NCBI GenBank assembly: GCA_945900785.1
Contig: CAMDJM010000011.1
Coordinates: forward strand, 26,113 to 90,112
From: Akkermansia muciniphila
GTDB taxonomy: Bacteria > Verrucomicrobiota > Verrucomicrobiia > Verrucomicrobiales > V1-33
Direction: 5' to 3'
DNA: 64,000 bases
Position numbers and translations under genes: made by a program. Below the pieces are notes generated by a model. That model ran no database searches, was not told the DNA's origin, and saw nothing but the letters and a program-made list of their open reading frames with translations. Positions within the stretch are counted from its first letter, which is position 1; each line of letters begins with the position of its first letter. This document shows positions 1-8,760 of the stretch, piece by piece.

Positions 1-1665
1 CGCCCAGCCGGTTTGGGCATTTTCGTCCAAGGCGCTGGCCACACTCAGGCCATCCTTGTTTTGTTCGTGCGTGGCTTCGGCGGAAGCGATCTTTACCTCC
101 ACCGCCGCGCCGCCCGCAGCCGGCGCGGCGGTGATGTGGATCTTGCCCAGAGCGAAGTTGCCATTGCCAGCCCGTCCGGGTCCCCGGGCGGTCAGGGAAT
201 CATGAGTTAGAGCATCCAGTTTCAGCCCGCTCAGCTGTGCTTGGTTGGTCTGCGCCGTCACCGTGTAGGTGTCGGCGTCGGGGTTGGTGCCTTCTGCGAG
301 CCATGAACCATCTTCCAGTTTGCGGAAGCTGGCACCGCCCGAGGAGGAAATATGATCCAACTCCAGCACCGTCCATGACGGCAGGTCTTCCGTTGGTGCC
401 TGCCGCCATGACTTGAATGCCGGGATCAGGCTGCCTTCCACTTGCTGCAAATCAGCTGCCAGTTTGGCCTGCGCTGCGGCATGGGCCGCTTCGGCCTTGG
501 CCTGCCCGGCAGGATCCAGCACCAGACGGACATTGCTCCGCACTGTGGTGGTGAAGGTGGAGAGCAGCCGGTAATAATCAGCAGTCGGAATCGGATCGAA
601 TTTATGATCATGGCAGCGGGCGCAGCCAACTGTCAGGCCGAGAAAGGCGCTGCTGGTGGTGCTGAGCATGTCGTCCATCGCATCATAACGGGTGCGCTCC
701 ACCTCGTTGGCCGTGATTTGGGTAGGGAAGACGCCGGCCCCGAGAAAGCCGGTCGCCATCATCGCTTCAGGATTGTCCGGAGCAAACTCGTCCCCTGCCA
801 GTTGCCAGCGCGTGAATTGATCAAAGGGCATGTCCGTATTCAGCGCCCGGATCACAAAATCCCGGTAATGGAAGGCGAAGGGCCGGTCGTAGTCGTGCTC
901 AAAACCGCTGCTCTCCGCGAAGCGGGCGACATCCAGCCAATGCCGGGCCCAGCGCTCCCCATAGGCGGGGGAAGCCAGCAGGTCATCAAGGCATTTTCCC
1001 CATGCTTCCGGCGATGGCGCTGCCGAAAAGGAGGCGGCCATTTCTGGTGAGGGGGGCAGGCCGGTCAAATCCAATGAAGCGCGTCTGACCAGACGCCGCG
1101 CCTCCGCAGGAGGGTTGAAAGTCAGGTGTTTTTCCTGTGCCGCCTTGAGCAGGAAAGCATCAATGGGATGGGAAGAGCCCGCTGGCGGAACCACCTTCAT
1201 CAGGGGTTGAAACGCCCACCACTGGCGGTCGGTATCACTCACTTTTGAGCGGTCCCGCGGGGCTGCTTTGCCCGCGACCAAGGCGGCATCATAGGGCGCA
1301 CCCAAGTCGATCCACCGGGCGATTTTGGCGATAACCTCCTCCGTGAGCTTCGGCTTCTTTTCCGGCATGGAGGGTTTTTCCTCGTGGCGGATCAGCTTCA
1401 TCAAGCGGCTCCCGGTAGAAGAAAACGGCACCACCACGGTCCCCTCTGCACCGCCCAGCAGCATCCCCTCCCGCGTCGCCAAATCCAAATCCGCTTTGGT
1501 TTTAGCCCCGCCATGGCAATCCACACAGTTCTCCTTCAACACGGGAGCGATGTCCGTTTTGAACAATTCCAATCCGGCATGCATCCTCGCAGCATGGTCT
1601 TCCGGCACCGCCGCATGGGCGCATGCCGCCAGCAGGGTCAAGGACATCAGCAGCTTCATCGGCAT
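1..1665 (-). CDS. PSD1 / DUF1549 cytochrome-type secreted protein (3' end off window)
   Basis: Partial gene that runs off the left edge; 555 codons are readable without a stop. It starts with a hydrophobic signal peptide (about residues 4-18), then a PSD1 heme-binding type motif CVDCH at residues 47-51. The DUF1549 region follows, with the family landmarks [11 protein letters not shown] (about residue 250) and [10 protein letters not shown] (about residue 350), and a discoidin-like or LamG-like stretch up to the edge. The DUF1553 half must lie outside. Two ATGs (1665 and 1659) are possible; neither has a clear Shine-Dalgarno. It is third in a minus-strand run PSD1 - DUF1501 - PSD1. The family is typical of Planctomycetota and Verrucomicrobiota; a role in periplasmic redox-linked polymer breakdown is often proposed but not settled, so no specific function is claimed. 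Confidence 0.88.
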   Translation of the reverse strand, partial: MPMKLLMSLTLLAACAHAAVPEDHAARMHAGLELFKTDIAPVLKENCVDCHGGAKTKADLDLATREGMLLGGAEGTVVVPFSSTGSRLMKLIRHEEKPSMPEKKPKLTEEVIAKIARWIDLGAPYDAALVAGKAAPRDRSKVSDTDRQWWAFQPLMKVVPPAGSSHPIDAFLLKAAQEKHLTFNPPAEARRLVRRASLDLTGLPPSPEMAASFSAAPSPEAWGKCLDDLLASPAYGERWARHWLDVARFAESSGFEHDYDRPFAFHYRDFVIRALNTDMPFDQFTRWQLAGDEFAPDNPEAMMATGFLGAGVFPTQITANEVERTRYDAMDDMLSTTSSAFLGLTVGCARCHDHKFDPIPTADYYRLLSTFTTTVRSNVRLVLDPAGQAKAEAAHAAAQAKLAADLQQVEGSLIPAFKSWRQAPTEDLPSWTVLELDHISSSGGASFRKLEDGSWLAEGTNPDADTYTVTAQTNQAQLSGLKLDALTHDSLTARGPGRAGNGNFALGKIHITAAPAAGGAAVEVKIASAEATHEQNKDGLSVASALDENAQTGWA

Positions 1666-1746
1666 GGATAGGGCAAATTCACAGGCTGGTTTTTATCCGG
1701 TTGGCCAGCAGAAAATGCTGGGAGCCAAGGCGCTGGCCGTTGGGGC

Positions 1747-3213
1747 TTATGCGAGGATGTCCTTGACGACTTTGGCGGGTTCGACTCCGGTGAGGCGTTG
1801 GTCGAGGCCCTGGTATTTGAAGCCGAGCCGGTCGTGGTGGATGCCGAGCTGGTGCAGGAGGGTGGCGTGGAAGTCGTGGACGTGGACGGGGTCTTTGACA
1901 ATGTTATAACCCATTTCGTCGGTTTCGCCGTAGGTGAGGCCGGGCTTGATGCCGCCGCCGGCCGTCCAGAGGCTGAAGCAGCGGGGGTGGTGGTCGCGAC
2001 CGTAGGTGGTTTCGGTAAGTTCGCCCTGGGAGTAGACGGTGCGGCCGAATTCGCCGCCGAAGACGACCAGGGTGTCGTCGAGCATGCCGCGCTGTTTAAG
2101 GTCCTGCACGAGGGCATAACAGGCTTGGTCGACGTCCTTGCATTGTTGGGCGATGTCGTTGGGGAGATTGCCGTGCTGGTCCCAGCCGCGGTGGAAGATC
2201 TGCACAAAGCGCACGCCGCGCTCAACGAGGCGGCGGGCCATGAGGGCGCTGTTGGCGAAGGTGCCACGGTTTTTGGAGTCGGCTCCGTAGAGGTCGAAGG
2301 TGGCGTCCGTCTCCTTGCTGAGATCGGTCAGGTCCGGCACGCTGGCCTGCATGCGGAAGGCCATTTCGTATTGCTGGGTGCGGGTCTGGATTTCGGGATC
2401 GCCGACCAGTTCGTAGGTGGATTGGTTCAGGGCGGAGAGTCCGTCGAGCATGTTGCGGCGGAGTTCCCGGGAGATGCCAGGAGCGTCTTTGAGGAAGAGG
2501 ACGGGATCGCCTTTGGCACGGAGGGAAACGCCAGCGTGTTTTCCTGGCAGGAAGCCGGCTCCCCAGAGCCGGGCAGAGATGGCCTGCACGTTGGAGCCGG
2601 GATTGGAGTGGGTGGCGTGAAGGACGACGAAGGTGGGGAGGTCCTGATTGCTGGAGCCGAGTCCCCAGGAGAGCCAGGAGCCGATGGAGGGCTTGCCGCT
2701 GATCATGCTGCCGGTATACATGAGCTGGTTGGCGGGCTCATGGTTGATGGCGTCCGTTTTCATGGAGCGGATGAGGCAGATGTCATCGGCCATTTTGGCG
2801 GTCCAGGGCAGGGTTTCGCTGAACCAGGTGCCGGCCTGGCCATGCTGGCTGAACTTGAAGACGGAAGGGGCCACGGGAAAGCTTCCCTGGCCGGCGGTCA
2901 TGCCGGTGAGGCGCTCGCCCTGGGTGGCGAGGAAGTCCTTGAGGTCCTTCTTGAAGGCGGCTTTGAGATCGGGCTTGTAGTCGAAGAGGTCGAGCTGGGA
3001 GGGGGCCCCGATGAGGGAGATGTAAATGGCACGTTTGGCCTTGCCCGGGAAGAAGGCACCGGGCGGCAGGTCATCGCCCAGGCTGCGGCCCTGACCGAGC
3101 AGGGAGGCCAGAGCGGCGGTGCCGAGGCCCATGGCGTTGCGGCGGAAAAACTGGCGCCGGGTGACGGTGTTATTCCACGTTTCGACGGCGGAAAGATTGG
3201 CGGGGTGGATCAT
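1747..3213 (-). CDS. DUF1501 Tat-exported protein
   Basis: 488 aa. The N-terminus has a twin-arginine motif (TRRQFFRRNA, about residues 18-27) followed by a short hydrophobic stretch, so export by Tat is expected. The body carries the DUF1501 (sulfatase-fold-like) landmarks: SLIGAPSQLDLFDYKP near the start, MARRLVERGVRFVQIFHRGWDQH in the middle, VVFGGEFGRT, GRDHHP and FHATLLHQLGIHHDRL at the end. It lies 21 bp downstream of the 3235-6426 PSD1 gene and 82 bp upstream of the partial PSD1 gene, a pairing seen across Verrucomicrobiota. The family resembles alkaline-phosphatase-superfamily hydrolases, but no substrate can be read from the sequence. The long plus-strand frame over this gene (1798-4905) is a codon-bias shadow. 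Confidence 0.93.
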   Translation of the reverse strand: MIHPANLSAVETWNNTVTRRQFFRRNAMGLGTAALASLLGQGRSLGDDLPPGAFFPGKAKRAIYISLIGAPSQLDLFDYKPDLKAAFKKDLKDFLATQGERLTGMTAGQGSFPVAPSVFKFSQHGQAGTWFSETLPWTAKMADDICLIRSMKTDAINHEPANQLMYTGSMISGKPSIGSWLSWGLGSSNQDLPTFVVLHATHSNPGSNVQAISARLWGAGFLPGKHAGVSLRAKGDPVLFLKDAPGISRELRRNMLDGLSALNQSTYELVGDPEIQTRTQQYEMAFRMQASVPDLTDLSKETDATFDLYGADSKNRGTFANSALMARRLVERGVRFVQIFHRGWDQHGNLPNDIAQQCKDVDQACYALVQDLKQRGMLDDTLVVFGGEFGRTVYSQGELTETTYGRDHHPRCFSLWTAGGGIKPGLTYGETDEMGYNIVKDPVHVHDFHATLLHQLGIHHDRLGFKYQGLDQRLTGVEPAKVVKDILA

Positions 3214-3234
3214 GTCGGGAAAGAAGTGAAAGGG

Positions 3235-6200
3235 TTATTTGGTGAGGGATTCATCCATGTTCATGATCTGACTGGCGGTGAGGGTCCAAGCGGCGAGGTC
3301 AGCCGGGGGCAGGGTGGGATCGGGCTTGGAATCGCCAACGCTGATGAGGGCGGTGGCGGCGGTGGGATCGGCCTGATAGGCGGCCTGGGCCTGGGCCTGG
3401 GTGCGCAGGGAAACGGCCCGCTCCTTTTCCGTGAAGGCGCGGGAGAGCAGTCGTGCGGTGAGGTAGTCCAGCCTCGCCTGTGGGTCCGTGGAGGCGGTGA
3501 TAGCGCGGGCGGCGAGCTGGCGGGCGGCTTCCACAAACTGCGGGTCGTTCATGGTCACGAAGGCCTGGAGCGGGGTGTTGGTGCGCTCGCGCCGGGTGCA
3601 GAAGGTTTCGCGGCTGGGGGCATTGAGAATATCCATGCTGGCAGGCGGGGCGGTGCGTTTCCAGAGGGTATACATGGAGCGGCGGTAGAGGCCATCGCCG
3701 GTGTCCTGGGTGTAGTTTTTGGTATTGGATTCCTTCATGGCCACGGCTTCCCAGACACCTTCGGGTTGATAGGGCCGCACCGGCGCTCCTCCCATGGTTC
3801 TCACCAGCAGACCGGAGGCGGCGAGGGCACCATCGCGGATTTGTTCGGCATCGAGCCGGTAGCGGGGGCCGCGGGAGGTGAGCAGATTCAGAGGGTCTTT
3901 TTCCAGTTTTTCCGGCGTAAACTTGGCGGATTGGCGGTAGGCTTGGGAGAGGACCATGCGCTTGACCATGGCCCGGTAATCCCAGCCGCTTTCCATGAAG
4001 GCGACGGCTTGCCAGTCGAGGAGGTCCTGATTGACGGGGCGGCTGCCACTGATGCCGAGGTCTTCTGTAGTCTCTACAATGCCGGTGCCAAAAAGATAAC
4101 TCCAGACGCGGTTGACGGTGACGCGGGCGGTGAGGGGATTTTGTTTGGAGACCAGCCACTGGGCCAGACCCAGCCGGTTTTTTGGAGCGTTGGCGTCCAT
4201 GGGGGGCAGGGAAGTGAGAGTGCCCGGAGCCACGCGGTCCGTCTTCTTCCGGTAGTCGCCGCGGGAGAGGACGAAGGCGAAAGGTTCTTCCTTTTTCTCC
4301 TCCATGACGAGCGTCTTCAGGATGCCTTTCTGCACCTTGTTCAGATCATCCTTGAGCGCGGCGAGTTCATTCTGCAATTGTTGGCCAGGTTTGTCGAAGG
4401 TGGGGAGATAGCGCTCAAACAAGGCGTTATTCTGCTCCGGGTTGCGGGCGGCTTCGGCGGTGGCCAGCCACTGCTGGAGAGGCAGGCGGATGGAGAGGGT
4501 CTGCACTTCCTCCGCAGTGAGGGCCCGGTCATACAAGCGGACATCCTGCACGGCGACCTTGCCGGAGAGCACGGATTCCAGACTGCCGGTGCCATTGCTG
4601 CGGCCTCCGAGGCGGAGGGGAGTATCGATGGAAATGTCAGGCCCCAGGGCGTTGACTTCGGCGTCGGTTTTCTGAAGCACGCCATCGGCGTAGAGCGCGA
4701 TGGCCTCCGCGCCGGTTTTGGTGCCGTCAAAGACGACCATGAGTTGGTGCCAACTGTTGGCTGGGAGGGCCTTTTTGGCGACGACCTTGATCGCTTTGTC
4801 CGGCCAATGATCGATGATGTGCACGGTTGGCTTGTTATCCGTGAGGAAAAGGTCCCAGCCCCGGAAGCCGAGGGCCGCATCCATGCGGGAGAGCAGGGCC
4901 CCTGACACATTGCCTTCCGTGCGCAGCGTTAGGCCAAAGCTGGCCATGCCATTCCGTTCGATGGCGGGGGCTTCCCCGCTGATGGCCTGACCGCTGGCCA
5001 GAGGCGCGTTGCCGTTCAGGCCGTCGGTGGTTTCCTTGGATTCCGTCCAGGTGAGTGGCTTGCCCTTGCTGGTGCCCTGGAAGACGCGGGAGGATTCATT
5101 GAGAGGAAGATGCAGGGAAAGGGCGTCCTGGGCAGGATCGGCGAGGGGAGATTTGGCGCGCTCGGCGAGCCATTGCCCGAATTCACCCCGGGCAGCCTGA
5201 CGGCGCTCGTCGATGGCTTTTTGTTTGGCGTCGATTTCCCTGGGCAAGCTATCCAGCCGGGCCTGCTGCGCTTCGGTGGGCAGGGAAAGCACAGGCGGGT
5301 GTTCGGCGTTATTCCCGTCCAGGGAAGCCATGGGGGTATTCCGGAAAAAAGCCGTGAGGGAATAGAAATCCTTGGTCGGTATGGCGTCGAATTTGTGGTC
5401 GTGGCAGGTGGCACAGCCGACGGTGAGTCCCAGCCAGACGGCTCCCATGGTGTCGGCGCGGTCCTTGGCATACACCGCGTCATATTCCTCGCCGATGGCT
5501 CCGCCTTCTCCGGTGGTGGGCATGCAGCGGTTGTAGCCGCTGGCAATTTTCTGGTCCAGCGAGGCATCCGGGATCAGGTCGCCCGCCATCTGGTCGATGG
5601 TGAATTGATCAAAGGGCTGGTTGGCCTTGAAGGCCCGGATCACCCAGTCCCGGTAGGGCCAGATGGAGCGGTAGTTATCGATGTGAATGCCGTGGGTGTC
5701 TGCGTAGCGCACCGTATCCAGCCACTGGCGGCCGAATTGCTCCGCGCAGGCATCGGTGGCCAGCAGGCGGTCGACGGCTTTTTCCCAGGCATTGGGGGAA
5801 GTGTCCGCAAGGTAAGCGAGGAGGGACTCCAGGTCCGGCGGCAGACCGGTCAGGTCATAGCTGAGGCGGCGGAAGGCGCGGGCGCGGTCCTCGGGCGGGT
5901 TAAGCGTCAGGCCGGTTTCGCGGAGTTTGGCAGAGACCAGCTGGTCGATTTCAGTCAGGGTGGCGTCCGGGGCCGGGGCACTGGCTGGGGCCGGCATCGT
6001 GGGCTTGACCGGAGGCAGATAGGACCAATGGCTTTCATATTTGCCGCCTTCAGCGATCCAGCGTTCCAGCAGGGCTTTGTCTTCCGGTTTGAGTTCCTTG
6101 TGGGACTCCGGCGGCGGCATCACCTCGTCAGGATCCGTGCTGCGGATGCGGTGGATCACCGGCGACTTGGCAGGGTCGCCTTTCACAATCGCGGGACCCT

Positions 6201-6426
6201 CATCGCCCCGGGGGGCAAAAGCATATTGTTCAGCATCCAGGCGCAAGGGATCTTTCTTGGGCTTCCGGGTTGCGGCATCCGGCCCATGGCAATGATAGCA
6301 GTATTCCGAAAGGATCGGCTGGATCTGCTTATTGAAGGACACAGGCTGCTCCGCCTGCGCACTGACTGGCAAGGCAGCGAGGAGCAGAACAAGGGAAGCG
6401 GAGGTTTGACGGCGGACTTGGCGCAT
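3235..6426 (-). CDS. PSD1 / DUF1549 / LamG / DUF1553 secreted protein
   Basis: 1063 aa from the ATG at 6426, chosen over 6510 because it gives a clean signal peptide (MRQVRRQTSASLVLLLAALP...AQA). Order of domains: PSD1 heme motif YCYHCHGPD near residue 43; DUF1549 about 150-370 with LDTVRYADTHG and CATCHDHKFDAI; a concanavalin/LamG insertion about 440-640 (LRLGGRSNG, VQDVRLYDRALTAEEV); DUF1553 about 740-1020 with TARVTVNRVWSYLFGTGIV, YRLDAEQIRDGAL and NTPLQAFVTMNDPQFVE. It is the first gene of the minus-strand operon and is divergent from the 6665 gene across 238 bp. Likely periplasmic or surface bound c-type cytochrome-like protein; substrate unknown. Confidence 0.92.
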   Translation of the reverse strand: MRQVRRQTSASLVLLLAALPVSAQAEQPVSFNKQIQPILSEYCYHCHGPDAATRKPKKDPLRLDAEQYAFAPRGDEGPAIVKGDPAKSPVIHRIRSTDPDEVMPPPESHKELKPEDKALLERWIAEGGKYESHWSYLPPVKPTMPAPASAPAPDATLTEIDQLVSAKLRETGLTLNPPEDRARAFRRLSYDLTGLPPDLESLLAYLADTSPNAWEKAVDRLLATDACAEQFGRQWLDTVRYADTHGIHIDNYRSIWPYRDWVIRAFKANQPFDQFTIDQMAGDLIPDASLDQKIASGYNRCMPTTGEGGAIGEEYDAVYAKDRADTMGAVWLGLTVGCATCHDHKFDAIPTKDFYSLTAFFRNTPMASLDGNNAEHPPVLSLPTEAQQARLDSLPREIDAKQKAIDERRQAARGEFGQWLAERAKSPLADPAQDALSLHLPLNESSRVFQGTSKGKPLTWTESKETTDGLNGNAPLASGQAISGEAPAIERNGMASFGLTLRTEGNVSGALLSRMDAALGFRGWDLFLTDNKPTVHIIDHWPDKAIKVVAKKALPANSWHQLMVVFDGTKTGAEAIALYADGVLQKTDAEVNALGPDISIDTPLRLGGRSNGTGSLESVLSGKVAVQDVRLYDRALTAEEVQTLSIRLPLQQWLATAEAARNPEQNNALFERYLPTFDKPGQQLQNELAALKDDLNKVQKGILKTLVMEEKKEEPFAFVLSRGDYRKKTDRVAPGTLTSLPPMDANAPKNRLGLAQWLVSKQNPLTARVTVNRVWSYLFGTGIVETTEDLGISGSRPVNQDLLDWQAVAFMESGWDYRAMVKRMVLSQAYRQSAKFTPEKLEKDPLNLLTSRGPRYRLDAEQIRDGALAASGLLVRTMGGAPVRPYQPEGVWEAVAMKESNTKNYTQDTGDGLYRRSMYTLWKRTAPPASMDILNAPSRETFCTRRERTNTPLQAFVTMNDPQFVEAARQLAARAITASTDPQARLDYLTARLLSRAFTEKERAVSLRTQAQAQAAYQADPTAATALISVGDSKPDPTLPPADLAAWTLTASQIMNMDESLTK

Positions 6427-6664
6427 ATTATAAATGTATACCTTGAAAAGTATGGTTTCTTTCAACAGATCTGGTCCGCACGGGTGGTTTTGCGGGGTGG
6501 GTTCGGCCACTCAGGTCCGGAGGTCTTGTGGCAGAGGGGGCGTGAAAAGTGTCGACTAGTATTGAATACGGCAAAAGCCTGTAGCGTGGGTGCGTATCTT
6601 CTTGTAACGTCACATTGTTTACTGTCGTCCGGGTGATCACCATCCCTTTGATCTGTCTTCCTGT
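6427..6664. other. Divergent intergenic region
   Basis: 238 bp between two divergently transcribed operons; promoters for both should be here. No confident -35/-10 pair, operator or RNA structure was recognised. Confidence 0.4.
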
Positions 6665-8668
6665 ATGAAAATTTCCATCGTTCTCGCCGCCAGTGCGACT
6701 TTGTTCCTGAACCATCCGCTGTCTGCCATGGAGGCTCCGCAGGTGAGGCCTGCGGTGGAGGCGGGGATTGGCCATCAGGTGGGCAATCCATCGCTGGTGG
6801 ATTTGGACGGGAAAACCCATCGTCTGGCCGGGATCACGGGAGCGCAGGACTTTACCGTGATTGCAGTCACCAGCCCCACCTGTCCTCTGAGCCGGAAATA
6901 TGCGCCTACTCTGGCGGCCCTGGAAAAAGCCTGGAAGGACAAGGGGGTGGGCTTTTTGTTTGTCGGGGCCATCGCTTCGGATACCCCCGCCGCCATGTCG
7001 GCTTTGGCTGCGGAACACGGGTTCACCGGGCCCTGCAGCATGGATGAAAAACAGGCGGTGCTTCAAGCGCTGCGGGCGCTCAGCACGACGGAGGTTTTCC
7101 TGGTCGACCGCTCCCGCACGCTGCTCTACCGGGGCGCGGTGGATGACCAGTATGGGATTGGCTATCAAAAGGATCAGCCCTCGCGGCACTACTTGGCCGC
7201 TGCTCTGGAAGCCGTCACCCATGGCCAGCGCCCGGGGATCGAAGCGACCAGTGCTCCCGGTTGTGCCTTGGAAATCGCTGCGCCGGACGCCTCCGGGGCG
7301 GCTGCCGTCACCTCCCTCACCTGGCACCGAGATATTTCCCGGGTGATCCAGCGGAATTGTCAGGAATGCCACCGGCCAGGGGGCACGGGGCCGTTTGAGA
7401 TGATGAAGATGGAGGATGTCATCGGCCACGCCGGCATGATCAAAAAAGTCATCGCCAAAGGATTGATGCCGCCTTGGTTTGCCGCACCGCAGAGCGGGGA
7501 GCATGCCATCACCTGGGCCAATGACCGCTCCCTTTCCGGGGCCGAGCGGGAGGCGCTCCTGACCTGGCTGTCAGGGGATCGCGCGGCGGGCGATCCGGCA
7601 GAGGCCCCGGTGCCGCGGCAGTGGCCGACGGAATGGGTCCTCGGCACTCCGGATGCCGTGGTGGAAATTCCCCAACCAGTGGCGGTGGAAGCCACGGGAC
7701 GGATGAAATATCAATATCGTGAAGTGGTGACCAGCTTTTCCGAAGACCGGTGGATCACGGGATTGGAAGTGCGCCCTACCGCCATGGCCCAGGTGCATCA
7801 CGTTCTTGTGTTCGTTTCGCCGCCCGGTCAGAAGAAAGTCACGGATGGGGATGATTTTCTGGCTGCCTATGTGCCGGGCAGTTCTGCGGTGATCTATCCA
7901 TCAGGCTATGCCAAAAAACTCCCTGCAGGAGCCAAGCTCACCTTCCAGCTCCACTACACCCCTAACGGCACCGCCTGCGAGGACCGCACCCGGCTGGGCT
8001 TGCGCTTTGCTGCGGAAGCCCCCCGTTACGAGGTGCATGTCGCCGCAGCCAAACAACACCGTTTTGCCATCCCGCCGGGGCATCCCAACTTCGAAGTCAA
8101 AGGGGCTCTGCCGGTGCCATTTGATACACAAATCCTCTCCTTCATGCCCCACATGCACATGCGGGGCAAAGCCTTCCGCTACGATCTGGTGGACGCGGCA
8201 GGAGCACGCCGGGAGCTGCTGAATGTGCCCCGCTACGACTTTAACTGGCAATTGCTCTACCGTGCCGCCGAGCCCCTCGTCCTGAAATCGGGCAGCCGCA
8301 TTGAGGCAACCGCCTGGTTTGACAACAGTCCCGAAAATCCCAACAATCCCGACCCTGCCAAAACGGTGGTCTGGGGTGACCAGACGGAGGACGAGATGAT
8401 GCTGGGTTACCTGGAATACGTCAGGATTCCTGCCTCCTCCGCCAAAACCGCCGCTGTCCCGCCATTGTCCCTCACGCCCAAGGCGCTAGGGGTGCTGGGC
8501 CGCCGTCTGGATATTAACAAGGACAACCGGGTTTCCCGTGAGGAAGCCGGCCCCACTTTTCTTCCACTGCATCAGCGGCTGGATCAAAATCAGGATGGGT
8601 ATGTCACGGCGGAGGAAGCGAAAGCGGCGACGGCCAAAGCTGCGGTCGCCAAAGCCGCGCATCCATAA
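6665..8668 (+). CDS. Redoxin - cytochrome - copper monooxygenase-like - EF-hand fusion protein
   Basis: 667 aa secreted protein (signal peptide about residues 1-21). Residues 40-185 are a thioredoxin-fold redoxin/AhpC-TSA domain with a single peroxidatic-type cysteine (SPTCPLSRKYAPTL, not CxxC). Residues 220-300 contain NCQECHRPGGTGPF, a c-type heme motif of the PSD1 style. Residues 320-590 match the copper type II ascorbate-dependent monooxygenase fold, with HHVLVF and MPHMHMRGKAF supplying candidate Cu-ligand histidines. The last 60 residues carry two EF-hand loops (DINKDNRVSREE and DQNQDGYVTAEE) and an Ala/Lys-rich tail. This architecture is common in Planctomycetota and Verrucomicrobiota, but its substrate is unknown. 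It heads the plus-strand PSD1/DUF1501 series. Confidence 0.85.
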   Translation: MKISIVLAASATLFLNHPLSAMEAPQVRPAVEAGIGHQVGNPSLVDLDGKTHRLAGITGAQDFTVIAVTSPTCPLSRKYAPTLAALEKAWKDKGVGFLFVGAIASDTPAAMSALAAEHGFTGPCSMDEKQAVLQALRALSTTEVFLVDRSRTLLYRGAVDDQYGIGYQKDQPSRHYLAAALEAVTHGQRPGIEATSAPGCALEIAAPDASGAAAVTSLTWHRDISRVIQRNCQECHRPGGTGPFEMMKMEDVIGHAGMIKKVIAKGLMPPWFAAPQSGEHAITWANDRSLSGAEREALLTWLSGDRAAGDPAEAPVPRQWPTEWVLGTPDAVVEIPQPVAVEATGRMKYQYREVVTSFSEDRWITGLEVRPTAMAQVHHVLVFVSPPGQKKVTDGDDFLAAYVPGSSAVIYPSGYAKKLPAGAKLTFQLHYTPNGTACEDRTRLGLRFAAEAPRYEVHVAAAKQHRFAIPPGHPNFEVKGALPVPFDTQILSFMPHMHMRGKAFRYDLVDAAGARRELLNVPRYDFNWQLLYRAAEPLVLKSGSRIEATAWFDNSPENPNNPDPAKTVVWGDQTEDEMMLGYLEYVRIPASSAKTAAVPPLSLTPKALGVLGRRLDINKDNRVSREEAGPTFLPLHQRLDQNQDGYVTAEEAKAATAKAAVAKAAHP

Positions 8669-8760
8669 AGGTTGGATAAAGCGGTTAAAATACCAATAGG
8701 CCAGCGGCCATGGGGACGTATAGGTCAGGGAAGGGCATACCGCCGCCTCGTTCCGCTCCC

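Noticed and set aside
1798..4905. 1035-aa plus-strand open frame, Gly/Glu/Val-rich
   Set aside because: Antisense shadow over the DUF1501 and PSD1 genes caused by high-GC codon bias; no domain, signal peptide or ribosome site.
5110..6636. 508-aa plus-strand frame
   Set aside because: Antisense to the PSD1 gene and without recognisable domains.
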